This document shows, in pieces, positions 32,794-40,526 of a stretch of 64,000 nt of DNA. The DNA is from Ectothiorhodospira mobilis (GTDB lineage: Bacteria; Pseudomonadota; Gammaproteobacteria; Ectothiorhodospirales; Ectothiorhodospiraceae), in the NCBI RefSeq assembly GCF_900114895.1, contig NZ_FOUO01000001.1, positions 124,001 to 188,000 on the forward strand. The letters run 5' to 3'. The notes under the pieces were generated by a model. The model did not search any database. It had not been told where the DNA came from and saw nothing but the letters and a program-made list of their open reading frames with translations. How positions within the stretch are numbered: position 1 is the stretch's first letter; the number at the start of each line of letters is the position of its first letter. The position numbers and the translations under genes were made by a program.

Positions 32794-33689
32794 GGCCGGT
32801 ACCTGGACTCCATCTCCGGATCCGACAGGGCCCGGGGCGTGAACAGGGCCTCCGGCAGATCCCGGTCGTAGGTCACCTCCTCCGCCGTCATGCGGGTGCG
32901 GTGGCCGGAATCCAGGTCCGTCATGGTGCTGTCCATCACCGTCCAGTAGCCCTGGATCCGCTCGATGCGATGCACCTGCAGGCGCTTGGCCGGGGTCTCC
33001 TCCCGCCCGGGGAGATAGAAGTCGATGCGCAGGGGGATGAGGCTGGGTTCATGGATCCAGCTCACGCGGCGGGCATAGGCCGATTCCCCCGGATCCACGG
33101 GCACACTCTCCAGCTTCAGGGTGGCCACGCCCTCGATCTCGTCCTCCCCCAGGAGCCGGTGGCGGTCCTCATCGGGCCTGCGGTCCTGCAGATCCTCGAA
33201 ATACAGGTCCGAACCCACGAAGCGCCCGCCGCGCCGGGCCGAGGGGATGCGCCGGTTGCGGTCCAGGGCGGACAGATAGATCCACTGGTCGCTGCTGCCG
33301 TCGGCATGATCCAGGGTCAGCAGCCCCGTACCCGCGATGTCGGCGGGGGCCGTGAAGCGGATCAGGGAATGGGTCTCGCCGGCGGCCAGGTCCCGCTGGT
33401 AGGTCACCATCCGCCGCACCCGGGGATCGCGCCCCGCCTCTTGAAGGATCATGGTCCCGCGGGTGGTCACGTCCTCGCCGTCGGGACGGTCATACACCCG
33501 CTGCGCCAGTTCCTGCCCCGGGCCGTCCGCCGCCTGGGCCAAGGGGATACCCGCCCAAAGGACACAGCACGCAAGCATCGCCGCCCACAGGAGATGCCCC
33601 GGCCCCCTGGCCGGTCCGGGGATGCCCCCGCCCTGCAAACCCTCACGGTCCCATCGCCTGGTGTTCACCTTCCCTCCCGCGGGCCCCAT
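32790..33689 (-). CDS. Outer-membrane lipoprotein-sorting (LolA-like) protein
   Basis: Periplasmic carrier of the LolA/LolB-like superfamily, 299 residues from the ATG at 33689. A GTG at 33668 with GGGAGG just upstream would give 292 residues and may be the true start. The signal peptide ends near PLAQAADG. The core pattern, VYDRPDGEDVTTRGTMIL then RFTAPADIAGTGLLTLD and DQWIYLSALDRNRRI, is typical of carriers paired with MMPL-type RND exporters. It leads a four-gene operon and is divergent from the ThiF fragment and RND gene. Confidence 0.8.
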   Translation of the reverse strand: MGPAGGKVNTRRWDREGLQGGGIPGPARGPGHLLWAAMLACCVLWAGIPLAQAADGPGQELAQRVYDRPDGEDVTTRGTMILQEAGRDPRVRRMVTYQRDLAAGETHSLIRFTAPADIAGTGLLTLDHADGSSDQWIYLSALDRNRRIPSARRGGRFVGSDLYFEDLQDRRPDEDRHRLLGEDEIEGVATLKLESVPVDPGESAYARRVSWIHEPSLIPLRIDFYLPGREETPAKRLQVHRIERIQGYWTVMDSTMTDLDSGHRTRMTAEEVTYDRDLPEALFTPRALSDPEMESRYRP

Positions 33690-33762
33690 GGCCCGGATCC
33701 GGCGTGCAGGGATGATTCTGGTGCCGGGAAGGGAAGCTGTCCAGTACCCATGCCCGGCTTGG

Positions 33763-33768
33763 TATAGA
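33763..33768 (+). promoter_or_regulatory. Weak -10 element of the RND/ThiF operon
   Basis: TATAGA stands about 43 bp before the ThiF-fragment start. The matching -35 (TCCAGT at 17-bp spacing) is poor, so the promoter may need an activator. Confidence 0.3.
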
Positions 33769-33810
33769 CTGGGATCCAGCGCAACCGAAGAACCACATCG
33801 GGGGGACAGG

Positions 33811-33945
33811 ATGAATCATCGGTTCGACTACGGGGAGGCCCTCCAGCGCACCCTGGGATGGATCACGCCGGAGGAACAGGCGCGTCTGCGTCGGGCGCAG
33901 GTGGCCATCGCCGATGTGCAACTGGCGGCGGCCCGATCCGGGTAA
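33811..33945 (+). pseudogene. N-terminal fragment of a ThiF/E1-like gene
   Basis: A 44-codon frame with its own ribosome site (GGGGGGACAGG before the ATG). Residues 1-37 align with the first 37 of the full ThiF-like protein at 36272: F-x-Y-x-EA, GW-T-EEQ, LRR and VAI are shared. The frame then stops before the nucleotide-binding glycine loop (GGMGGVGG in the full gene). The DNA is well diverged, so the duplication is old. It is either a decayed copy or a retained leader peptide for the RND gene, which starts 53 bp later. Confidence 0.7.
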
Positions 33946-33997
33946 ACGGCCGCGGACCCGTTCATCTGACATACCGGCCCACAGGAGGCCCCCCGTG

Positions 33998-36262
33998 ATG
34001 CAGTGGATGCTCCATCGACCCCGCCTGGCCCTGGCCGCGCTGCTCCTGCTCTTTTTCCTGCCTGGACCGCTGCTGCTGCAGCTCGAGCTCAACAACGCCC
34101 CCGAGGTGTACTTCCCCAAGGACGACCCGGCGGTGGCCTTCGACCGCCAGCTGCGGGAACGCTTCCCCCAGGAACAGGTCCTGGTGGCCCTGTTCGAGGG
34201 GGAGGACCTGTTCGATCCCGCCTTCCTCGAACCGTTGCACGAGACGGTCCTGGCCATCCGGGGCGACCCCCGGGTGGAACGGGTGCTCTCGGTGCTCACC
34301 GCCGACCACATCCGCGCCACCGCCGACGGGTTCGCCGTGGAACCCCTGGTGGATCCCTACGATCTGGATGCCCGCACGCCGCAGCAATGGCGGCAGCGGG
34401 CCCTGTCCGATCGCTTCGCCCCGGGCCTGTTGCTATCGGAGGACGGCCGTGCCCTGGCCCTGGTGGTGCGTCCCCGGAAACTGGAGGACAGCCTGCAGCG
34501 CCTGGCCCTGGAACAGACGGTACGCCAGGCGATCCAGCACCATGGCCTGGAGCCTCGCCTCACCGCCCTGGCCGGCCACATCGCCCTGGACGTGGCCCAG
34601 CTCAGGGCCATGATCAGCGACACCATGGCCTTCATCCCCGCCACCCTGGGGGTGGGCCTGCTGCTGCTCTGGTGGCTCTTCCGACGCTGGCTGGTGGTGA
34701 TCCTGTCGGCCGCCGTCATCGCCACGGTGGCCAATGCCGCCGTGGCCCTGCTGGTGATCTTCCAGCAGCCCTACACCCTGATCGCCTCCATCCTCCCGCC
34801 CCTGCTCTCGGCGGTGGCGGTGGCCATGCTCATGCACCTGTTCAACGCGGTCCTGCACGCGGCGCAGCGGGGATACACCGGGCAGGAGCGGGTGCGGCGG
34901 GCCGTGGCCCAGGTGGCACGTCCCATGCTGTTCACCACCCTGACCACCGCCGCGGGCCTGGCCTCCCTCACCGCCAGCCCCATCCGCCCCATCGGCGCCT
35001 TCGGCCTCACCGCCGCGGCCGGGGTCCTGCTCACGGCGGCCCTGGCCCTGCTCATCCTGCCCGCCCTCATCGCCCGCTGGGACCGGGGAGGTTGGAGCCG
35101 ACAGCGGGGACGCATCCAGTGGGTGGACCGCCTCACCGGGTTCTGCGCCCATCTGTCCATCCGCCGTGCCGGCTGGGTGCTGGGTATCACCGCGCTGCTG
35201 CTGGCGGTGGGCCTGCCCCAGATCCGCCATGTGCAGGTGGAGACGGATCTCTACGCCTTCTTCGACGAGGACCACCCCCTGATCCAGGCCACCCAACGGG
35301 TGGAGTCGCGGCTCTCCGGGGTGATGCCCCTGGAGGTGGTGTTCACGGCCCCGGCCCGGGACGGCCTGCACGACCCCCAGCGCCTGGCCCATATCGACCG
35401 CGTGCAGCGCTGGCTCCAGGCCCGCCCCGAAGTGGACTACAGCCTGGCCCTGCCGGATTTCGTGGAGGAGATGCACTGGGCCTTCCACGGCGAGGATCCC
35501 GAGTTCCGCGCCCTCCCCGAGGATCCGCGCCTCATCGCCCAGTACCTGCTGGTCTACGACGGTGTGGACCTGTACGACGTGGTGGACCGGGACCTGCGCC
35601 GTGCCCGCCTGCTGCTGAACCTGAACATCCACGGCGCCACCGCCCTGAACCGGCTCATGGACGACCTGCGGGCGGAACTCCGTGCCCACCCGCCGGGTGA
35701 CATGGAGTGGGACCTGGCGGGCATGGGCCGCCTCTTCGCCGATCAGGAGCGGCTGCTGATCCAGGGGCAGCTGCGCAGCCTCATCGCCGTCACCCTGCTG
35801 CTGCTGGCCCTGATGTGGATCCTGTGGCGCTCCCCCACCCTGGCCATGGCCAGCATGATCCCCAACCTGGCGCCGGTGGCCCTCATCTTCGTGGTCATGG
35901 GGATCTTCGGCATCTGGCTGGACATGGCCACCGCCATGATCGCCGCCGTGGCCGTGGGCATCGCCGTGGACGACACCATCCATATCGTGCATGGCTACCG
36001 TAGCCGCCGAAGGGCAGGAGCACCGCCCCCCTGGGCGATCGCCCGCACCTTCCGTCACGCCGGCCGGGCCGTGGTGGCCACCACCGTCGTGCTGGTCACC
36101 CAGTTCCTCCTTTTGGGGCTGTCGGCCTTCCAGCCCACCGCCGCCTTCGGCCTGCTCACCGCCCTGGGACTGGCCGCTGCCCTGCTCTTCGATCTGCTGG
36201 TGCTGCCGGCCCTCCTGATCCTCTGGCATCGCAACGACCAGCGACCATCCAAGCCCCACTGA
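33998..36262 (+). CDS. RND/MMPL-family exporter
   Basis: Inner-membrane transporter of 754 residues with two repeats of six helices. Each repeat begins with one helix and a large periplasmic loop (LNNAPEVYFPKDDPAVAFDRQLRERF; VETDLYAFFDEDHPLIQATQRVE), followed by a five-helix bundle. Family motifs include TTLTTAAGLASLTASPIRPIG and the acidic AVGIAVDDTIHIVHGY. AGGAGG at 33983-33988 supports a start at ATG 33998 or GTG 33995. MMPL-type RND pumps move lipids or hopanoids, and the LolA-like and barrel genes across the promoter are typical partners. The likely cargo here is lipid-like. Confidence 0.88.
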   Translation: MQWMLHRPRLALAALLLLFFLPGPLLLQLELNNAPEVYFPKDDPAVAFDRQLRERFPQEQVLVALFEGEDLFDPAFLEPLHETVLAIRGDPRVERVLSVLTADHIRATADGFAVEPLVDPYDLDARTPQQWRQRALSDRFAPGLLLSEDGRALALVVRPRKLEDSLQRLALEQTVRQAIQHHGLEPRLTALAGHIALDVAQLRAMISDTMAFIPATLGVGLLLLWWLFRRWLVVILSAAVIATVANAAVALLVIFQQPYTLIASILPPLLSAVAVAMLMHLFNAVLHAAQRGYTGQERVRRAVAQVARPMLFTTLTTAAGLASLTASPIRPIGAFGLTAAAGVLLTAALALLILPALIARWDRGGWSRQRGRIQWVDRLTGFCAHLSIRRAGWVLGITALLLAVGLPQIRHVQVETDLYAFFDEDHPLIQATQRVESRLSGVMPLEVVFTAPARDGLHDPQRLAHIDRVQRWLQARPEVDYSLALPDFVEEMHWAFHGEDPEFRALPEDPRLIAQYLLVYDGVDLYDVVDRDLRRARLLLNLNIHGATALNRLMDDLRAELRAHPPGDMEWDLAGMGRLFADQERLLIQGQLRSLIAVTLLLLALMWILWRSPTLAMASMIPNLAPVALIFVVMGIFGIWLDMATAMIAAVAVGIAVDDTIHIVHGYRSRRRAGAPPPWAIARTFRHAGRAVVATTVVLVTQFLLLGLSAFQPTAAFGLLTALGLAAALLFDLLVLPALLILWHRNDQRPSKPH

Positions 36263-36271
36263 GGTAGGAAG

Positions 36272-37144
36272 ATGAACACCGCATTCCGCTACGAAGAGGC
36301 CTTTTCCAGAAACATCGGCTGGGTCACCGAAGAGGAACAACAACTCCTGAGGAGGAAACGCGTAGCCATCGGCGGCATGGGCGGGGTGGGCGGCAACCAC
36401 CTCATCACCATGGCCCGGCTGGGCGTAGGCCGATTCAGCCTATCCGACCTGGATGTCTTCGAGGTGGCCAACTTCAACCGCCAGTTTGGCGCCACCATGG
36501 AACACCTGAACGAACCCAAGCTCCGGGTCATGGAGGAGGCCGCCCGGGACATCAACCCCGAACTGGACATCCGCAGCCTGCCCGACGGGCTCACCCTGGA
36601 GAACATCGATGCCTTCCTCGAAGGGGTGGATCTCTACATGGACAGTCTGGACATGTTCGCCCTGGACATCCGTCGCCGTGTGTTCCAGCGCTGTCACGAC
36701 ATGGGCATCCCCGCCATCACCGCTGCCCCCATGGGCATGGGAACCTCCATGCTGGCCTTCGTCCCCGGGGGCATGAGCTTTGAGGAATACTTCCGCTTCG
36801 ATGACGTGGAAACCTTCGAGGAGAAGATCATCCAGTTCGTCATCGGGGTCTCCCCCTCCATGATCCAGCGGGACTATCTGGTGGAGAAGGGATCCGTGAA
36901 TTTCTTCAGGAAGAAGCTCCCCTCCACGGCCATGGCCATCGATCTGGCCGCCGGCGTGGCCTGCTCCAACGGTTTGAAACTGCTTTTAGGACGCGGCGAC
37001 ACCCTCTGCGCCCCCCGGGGTCTGCATTTCGATGCCTACCGCAACCGATTGGTGAAGACCTGGCGCCCGTGGGGAAACCGCAATCCTCTACAGCGTTACA
37101 TGTTCCTGCGTGTGCGGGGGTTGTTGCTTGGCCTGGAAGGGTAA
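36272..37144 (+). CDS. ThiF/E1-like adenylyltransferase
   Basis: ATP-dependent enzyme of the ThiF/MoeB/HesA superfamily, 290 residues. The nucleotide loop GGMGGVGGNHLITMARLG lies near residue 34, the DLDVFEVANFNRQ motif near 61 (Asp and Arg for adenylation), and PKLRVMEEAARDINPELDI near 88. There is no C-x2-C zinc site and no ubiquitin-like or JAMM partner nearby, so it may activate a small carboxylate rather than a sulfur carrier. GGTAGGAAG precedes the ATG. The gene follows the RND gene by nine bp, which ties the two functionally. Confidence 0.85.
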   Translation: MNTAFRYEEAFSRNIGWVTEEEQQLLRRKRVAIGGMGGVGGNHLITMARLGVGRFSLSDLDVFEVANFNRQFGATMEHLNEPKLRVMEEAARDINPELDIRSLPDGLTLENIDAFLEGVDLYMDSLDMFALDIRRRVFQRCHDMGIPAITAAPMGMGTSMLAFVPGGMSFEEYFRFDDVETFEEKIIQFVIGVSPSMIQRDYLVEKGSVNFFRKKLPSTAMAIDLAAGVACSNGLKLLLGRGDTLCAPRGLHFDAYRNRLVKTWRPWGNRNPLQRYMFLRVRGLLLGLEG

Positions 37145-37164
37145 GGTCGGCCGGGTAACACAAG

Positions 37165-37198
37165 ACCCGGCAGACGGGAGGGTTCCCGTCTGCCGGGT
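37165..37198. terminator. Strong bidirectional hairpin between ThiF-like and PEP-CTERM genes
   Basis: A perfect 15-bp stem (37165-37179 with 37184-37198) and a 4-base loop lie between converging genes. No U run follows on either side. Confidence 0.75.
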
Positions 37199-37202
37199 GG
37201 TC

Positions 37203-37218
37203 AGTCAGCCAGCTGACT
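37203..37218. terminator. Second small hairpin next to the PEP-CTERM stop
   Basis: AGTCAGC and GCTGACT pair across two bases, nine bp from the PEP-CTERM stop codon. With the larger neighbour it makes a tandem stem-loop. Confidence 0.5.
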
Positions 37219-37226
37219 ATATCGGG

Positions 37227-38180
37227 TCAGGCCGTGCCAGCCACATCCGGCGAACGGCGTCTCAAACCACCCACCAGACCCAGGGCCAGCACCCCCCCCC
37301 CGATCAGGGCGAGGGCCGAAGGTTCAGGGACCTGGAACACGACGGAACCGTCGTGCTCACCGGAAATAATACCGGTCCCTCCTGCAGTCTCATAAAATTC
37401 AGTAAAGTCAGGGTTATTACTATCTTGCTCTACGCCATTGAACCAGAAGGGTTCGGTATTCTGGTCAACGGCTGCCGTGACCAGTTCAACGTCCATACCC
37501 CAAAGATCAGCGAAACTGGCATTCGGATCGGCAAAATTAAATAAATCGCCCACCGTAGAACTTCCCAAGGCCGTGCTAGTAGCAATTCCAGTAAAATCAA
37601 TGGTCCCCTGGATGTTAAGGCTCTGGCCGATGGCGCTGTTGCCCCCTTCCTCCACGAGGATCCTCATGACCGGGAACTTGGTCAATTCCGAGTTCAAGTC
37701 GGACAGATAGAAATTGATAGTGCCGCTGTTATAGTCAATCCCTCCGACTGAATTGACCACACCCGCAAGGTCGTTCCATCCGAAGGTAAGCTCCCAATGA
37801 TCGGAACCATAGCCGTTCAATGAAGGCCCGTTGAGATCCTCAAGCGTTGCAGCAGGTGAGAAGCTGGTGATCCGATTTGAACCAGATAAATTATCGCCGA
37901 TGCCGAACTGGGGCACATTATCCCGCCCCCCCGTACCCACCACGGTATCCCCGGCATCATAGATACCGTTGTTATTAGCGTCGGTTACGGTCGTCGTGGA
38001 AAAATATTCAAAATTGCCTTCATCAAAGAGACCGGTGGTGGTCCCCCCGGCATGCTTGGTCCCTGATCCACTATAATCGGAACCAATATTGATATAGAAA
38101 GGCTGCGCCTGCGCAACCGAAGTGGCAGCCAAGACCCCAAGGGCCACCCCGGAAAGGCCGATCTTTGTAAGAATCTTCAT
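37227..38180 (-). CDS. PEP-CTERM sorting-domain exported protein
   Basis: Secreted protein of 317 residues, a likely substrate of the exosortase system. The N-terminal signal peptide (MKILTKIGLSGVALGVLAA..., cleavage near AQAQP) leads to a Gly/Asn/Ser/Thr-rich mature region typical of extracellular matrix proteins. The C-terminus has the complete sorting signal: VPEPSALALIGGG, a hydrophobic stretch, then the basic LRRRS. The start at 38180 is set by GGAGG eight bases upstream. The gene is visibly richer in A and T than its neighbours. A sigma-54 promoter precedes it. The mature domain is not recognised. Confidence 0.93.
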   Translation of the reverse strand: MKILTKIGLSGVALGVLAATSVAQAQPFYINIGSDYSGSGTKHAGGTTTGLFDEGNFEYFSTTTVTDANNNGIYDAGDTVVGTGGRDNVPQFGIGDNLSGSNRITSFSPAATLEDLNGPSLNGYGSDHWELTFGWNDLAGVVNSVGGIDYNSGTINFYLSDLNSELTKFPVMRILVEEGGNSAIGQSLNIQGTIDFTGIATSTALGSSTVGDLFNFADPNASFADLWGMDVELVTAAVDQNTEPFWFNGVEQDSNNPDFTEFYETAGGTGIISGEHDGSVVFQVPEPSALALIGGGVLALGLVGGLRRRSPDVAGTA

Positions 38181-38258
38181 GACGTTTACCTCCATGGAAC
38201 CGCGGACGGCTGGTTGTAACGAACTATGATTTAGGGATGATCCCTTGCAGGTCATGTA

Positions 38259-38274
38259 AGCAGGAACCACGCCA
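38259..38274 (-). promoter_or_regulatory. Sigma-54 promoter of the PEP-CTERM gene
   Basis: TGGCGTGGTTCCTGCT on the minus strand has the invariant GG and GC separated by exactly ten bases, with TGGC at -24 and CTGC at -12. Predicted start is near 38248, giving a leader of about 68 bases. PrsR is a sigma-54 activator encoded 3.5 kb away. Confidence 0.72.
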
Positions 38275-38331
38275 TGAAATTATTTTTCTCATTTTTCAAT
38301 ATCTTAATGCGTTCTATTGCAACGGCTCCGG

Positions 38332-38352
38332 GACAATAGGCAGCGGATTGTC
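38332..38352. promoter_or_regulatory. Dyad GACAAT-N9-ATTGTC, candidate PrsR enhancer site
   Basis: A perfect 6-bp inverted repeat centred about 94 bp upstream of the predicted transcription start, the usual distance for a sigma-54 activator. The intervening DNA is A/T-rich and may bend. Confidence 0.5.
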
Positions 38353-38380
38353 AATTTGGCCGACACAGCCTGGCAGGGGG

Positions 38381-39247
38381 TTATCCTTCACGCCCCAACC
38401 CATGCTTCTTCATCAGGTCGTACAGCGTCGGGCGGCTCACCCCCAGCAGTTCCGCCGCGCGGGAGATGTTGCCGTCCACCATCTGCAGGGCGTGACGCAC
38501 GGCGCGGCCCTCGGCCTCGTCCCGCACGCGGCGCAGGTTCAGCATCAGGGGCTGGTCGGCGTCCGGGGACAGTTCCAGATCCTCGGCGGTGACCTGGCTG
38601 GCGTCGGCCATGATGACGGCGCGCTTGACGCGGTTTTCCAGCTCACGCACGTTGCCCGGCCAGTCGTGGCGCTCGATGGCCTGCACCGCGTCCTGGGAGA
38701 AGCCCCGGACCGAACGGCCCTGGTCCCGGGCATAGCGCTGCAGCAGGGCCCGGGCCAGGAGATGGGCATCGCCGGTGCGGTCCTTCAGAGGCGGGATGTG
38801 GATGGTGATCTCGCTGATGCGGTAGAACAGGTCCTCGCGGAAGCGCCCATCGGCGATGAGGGCGGAGAGGTCCTGGTGGGTGGCGCAGACCACGCGCACG
38901 TCCACGGGGATGCCCTCGCGCCCCCCCAGGCGCTCGATGACCCGCTCCTGCAGGAAGCGCAGCAACTTGGCCTGCAGGGCCTGGGGCAGATCCCCCACCT
39001 CGTCCAGGAACAGGGTGCCGCCGTCGGCGTATTCGATCTTACCCTTGGTCTGCCGGTTGGCGCCGGTGAAGGCCCCCTTCTCGTAGCCGAAGAGTTCGCT
39101 CTCCAGGAGGTTTTCCGGGATGGCGGCGCAGTTGATGGCGACGAAGGGCCCCTTGGCCCGGGGGCTCAGGCCGTGCAGGGCGCGGGCGATCACCTCCTTG
39201 CCGGTGCCGCTGTCCCCCAGCAGGACAGACAGACAAGGGACAGGCAC
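38381..39247 (-). pseudogene. Truncated prsR copy lacking the receiver domain
   Basis: Partial duplicate of prsR. Homology starts inside the Walker A region ([10 protein letters not shown]) and runs to the C-terminus. The GAFTGA loop that contacts sigma-54 and the Fis-type helix-turn-helix ([22 protein letters not shown]) are therefore intact, while the receiver domain and the first strand of the AAA+ domain are gone. Eight unrelated residues from a GTG at 39247 replace them. The C-terminal tail also differs (GLGREG instead of DLDRSRGASSA). It lies directly upstream of the PEP-CTERM promoter. It is either dead or a receiver-free activator. Confidence 0.8.
38401..39223 (-). repeat. 823-bp direct repeat, left copy (prsR segment)
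   Basis: Nearly identical and ungapped relative to 41604-42426, in the same orientation. The copies differ by scattered substitutions, for example KDRTGD versus KERSGD in the translation. They flank the transposase and Rpn genes. Confidence 0.93.
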
Positions 39248-39448
39248 TCTTGACCCTTTTGCTCAGCCATTCGCCTACTGCCGCCCCGCCCAAGGCCCCT
39301 CTTACGCCCTCCCTCAAGGCACCGGGCCCGAAAACCACCGTCAGCCGCTGATTCCCCCGAATATCTGGCTCCAGCACAGGAACGACGGGCAAGAACCTTC
39401 CTCGGCATATCACCGCAGCACGGGAAAACCCTCTGAAGAATAGGCCAG

Positions 39449-40399
39449 TCAGGCCGCTGATCGTCGTTGCTGCCGGTGCAGGGCCTCAAACTGCGTACTC
39501 TGGGCCAGCCACTGATCCGGGGTGAGTCCCAGCCGCTGCAGGATCGGGGGCTGGGTGTCGGCAATGGCGCCCTTCTTTCTCGGGTCGATGGCCCGCCCCG
39601 TGTAGTCCACCAGGGACAGATAGTCCTCGAGGGCGAAGGGGATGCCGGGCTGCTCGCGGTCCGCGAATGCACCTTCAAAAGGCAGCAACGGCTTCACCGG
39701 CACATCGAACCGCAGCAAGGCGTCCAGTTTCACCTGCTCGCGCACGGCCTGGGCCAGATCGAACCGGGGCGCAATGCGTTCCTTGATGCTGGTGTGCTCT
39801 GAAGTCTCGGGCGTGTCTGCCATCCCGGCCCGCACCGGGTTGAGATCCACATAGGCCATGCAACTGAGCAGGGCGGCTTCGGTGCGCAGGGCCTGCGACT
39901 TGAAGCGGGCCTCCCAGAAATGCCCCGTGCAGCCGTCCTCCTGATTGGCCTGCCGGGCGATGAGCTCATTCAGACACTTCATGAACCAGCTCAGGCTGGC
40001 CAGCCGCTGCCGGTAGCATTGGGCGAATTCCGCCACCTGGGCCAGCTCATAGCTTTCCTGCTTGTCTCCCGCCAGATACCGCTGGAGCAGCAGCGGCCCC
40101 TTGAACAGACAAGTCCAGCGCCCCAACACGTCGTCATCGGACCAGGACTCGGCTTGGGCTGGGTCCAGCTTGACCACCAGATGATAGTGATTGGACATCA
40201 CCGCATAGGCGGCGATGTCCACGGCGAACAGGGAGGCCAGCAGCCGGATACGATCCTCGATCCACTGCCGCCGGTGTTCAAAACTTTTGCCGGTGGCCTG
40301 ATCCTGCCCGCAGAGGAAAGTGCGCCGCACACAGCGCGAGATGATGTGGTAGTAGGGGGTATCGGTGAGTGAAATCTGTTCACAACGGGGGCGCGGCAT
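39449..40399 (-). CDS. REP-associated tyrosine (Y1) transposase-like protein
   Basis: HUH/Y1 transposase domain protein of 316 residues (IS200/RAYT group). The N-terminal PYYHIISRCVRRTFLCG and the metal-binding AYAVMSNHYHLVV motif (near residue 74) are diagnostic. A segment containing GHFWEARFKSQAL follows, then a C-terminal extension of about 110 residues that ends Gln/Arg-rich. GGAGG upstream supports the ATG at 40399. RAYTs handle REP hairpins; one CGGCCA-N6-TGGCCG hairpin lies in its own leader (40419-40436), but no repeat family is visible in this window. Confidence 0.88.
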   Translation of the reverse strand: MPRPRCEQISLTDTPYYHIISRCVRRTFLCGQDQATGKSFEHRRQWIEDRIRLLASLFAVDIAAYAVMSNHYHLVVKLDPAQAESWSDDDVLGRWTCLFKGPLLLQRYLAGDKQESYELAQVAEFAQCYRQRLASLSWFMKCLNELIARQANQEDGCTGHFWEARFKSQALRTEAALLSCMAYVDLNPVRAGMADTPETSEHTSIKERIAPRFDLAQAVREQVKLDALLRFDVPVKPLLPFEGAFADREQPGIPFALEDYLSLVDYTGRAIDPRKKGAIADTQPPILQRLGLTPDQWLAQSTQFEALHRQQRRSAA

Positions 40400-40526
40400 G
40401 GTTCCCTCCAGTGGTTTCCGGCCAGTTCCGTGGCCGATATGTGGACAGGTTACCGCAGGGGAATAGACCGGCCAAGCTAGGAGCGAATATGGCACACTAT
40501 GGCCGGATCTCCCGCCAGGACGCTAC

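Noticed and set aside
36272-37144. ThiF-like gene as MoeB partner of MoaD
   Set aside because: It lacks the zinc C-x2-C motif of MoeB, sits in the RND operon 24 kb from moaDE, and has a better contextual explanation.
40488-40506. Sigma-54 promoter before the Rpn gene (TGGCAC followed by GC)
   Set aside because: The spacing between GG and GC is nine bases instead of ten, which these promoters do not tolerate.
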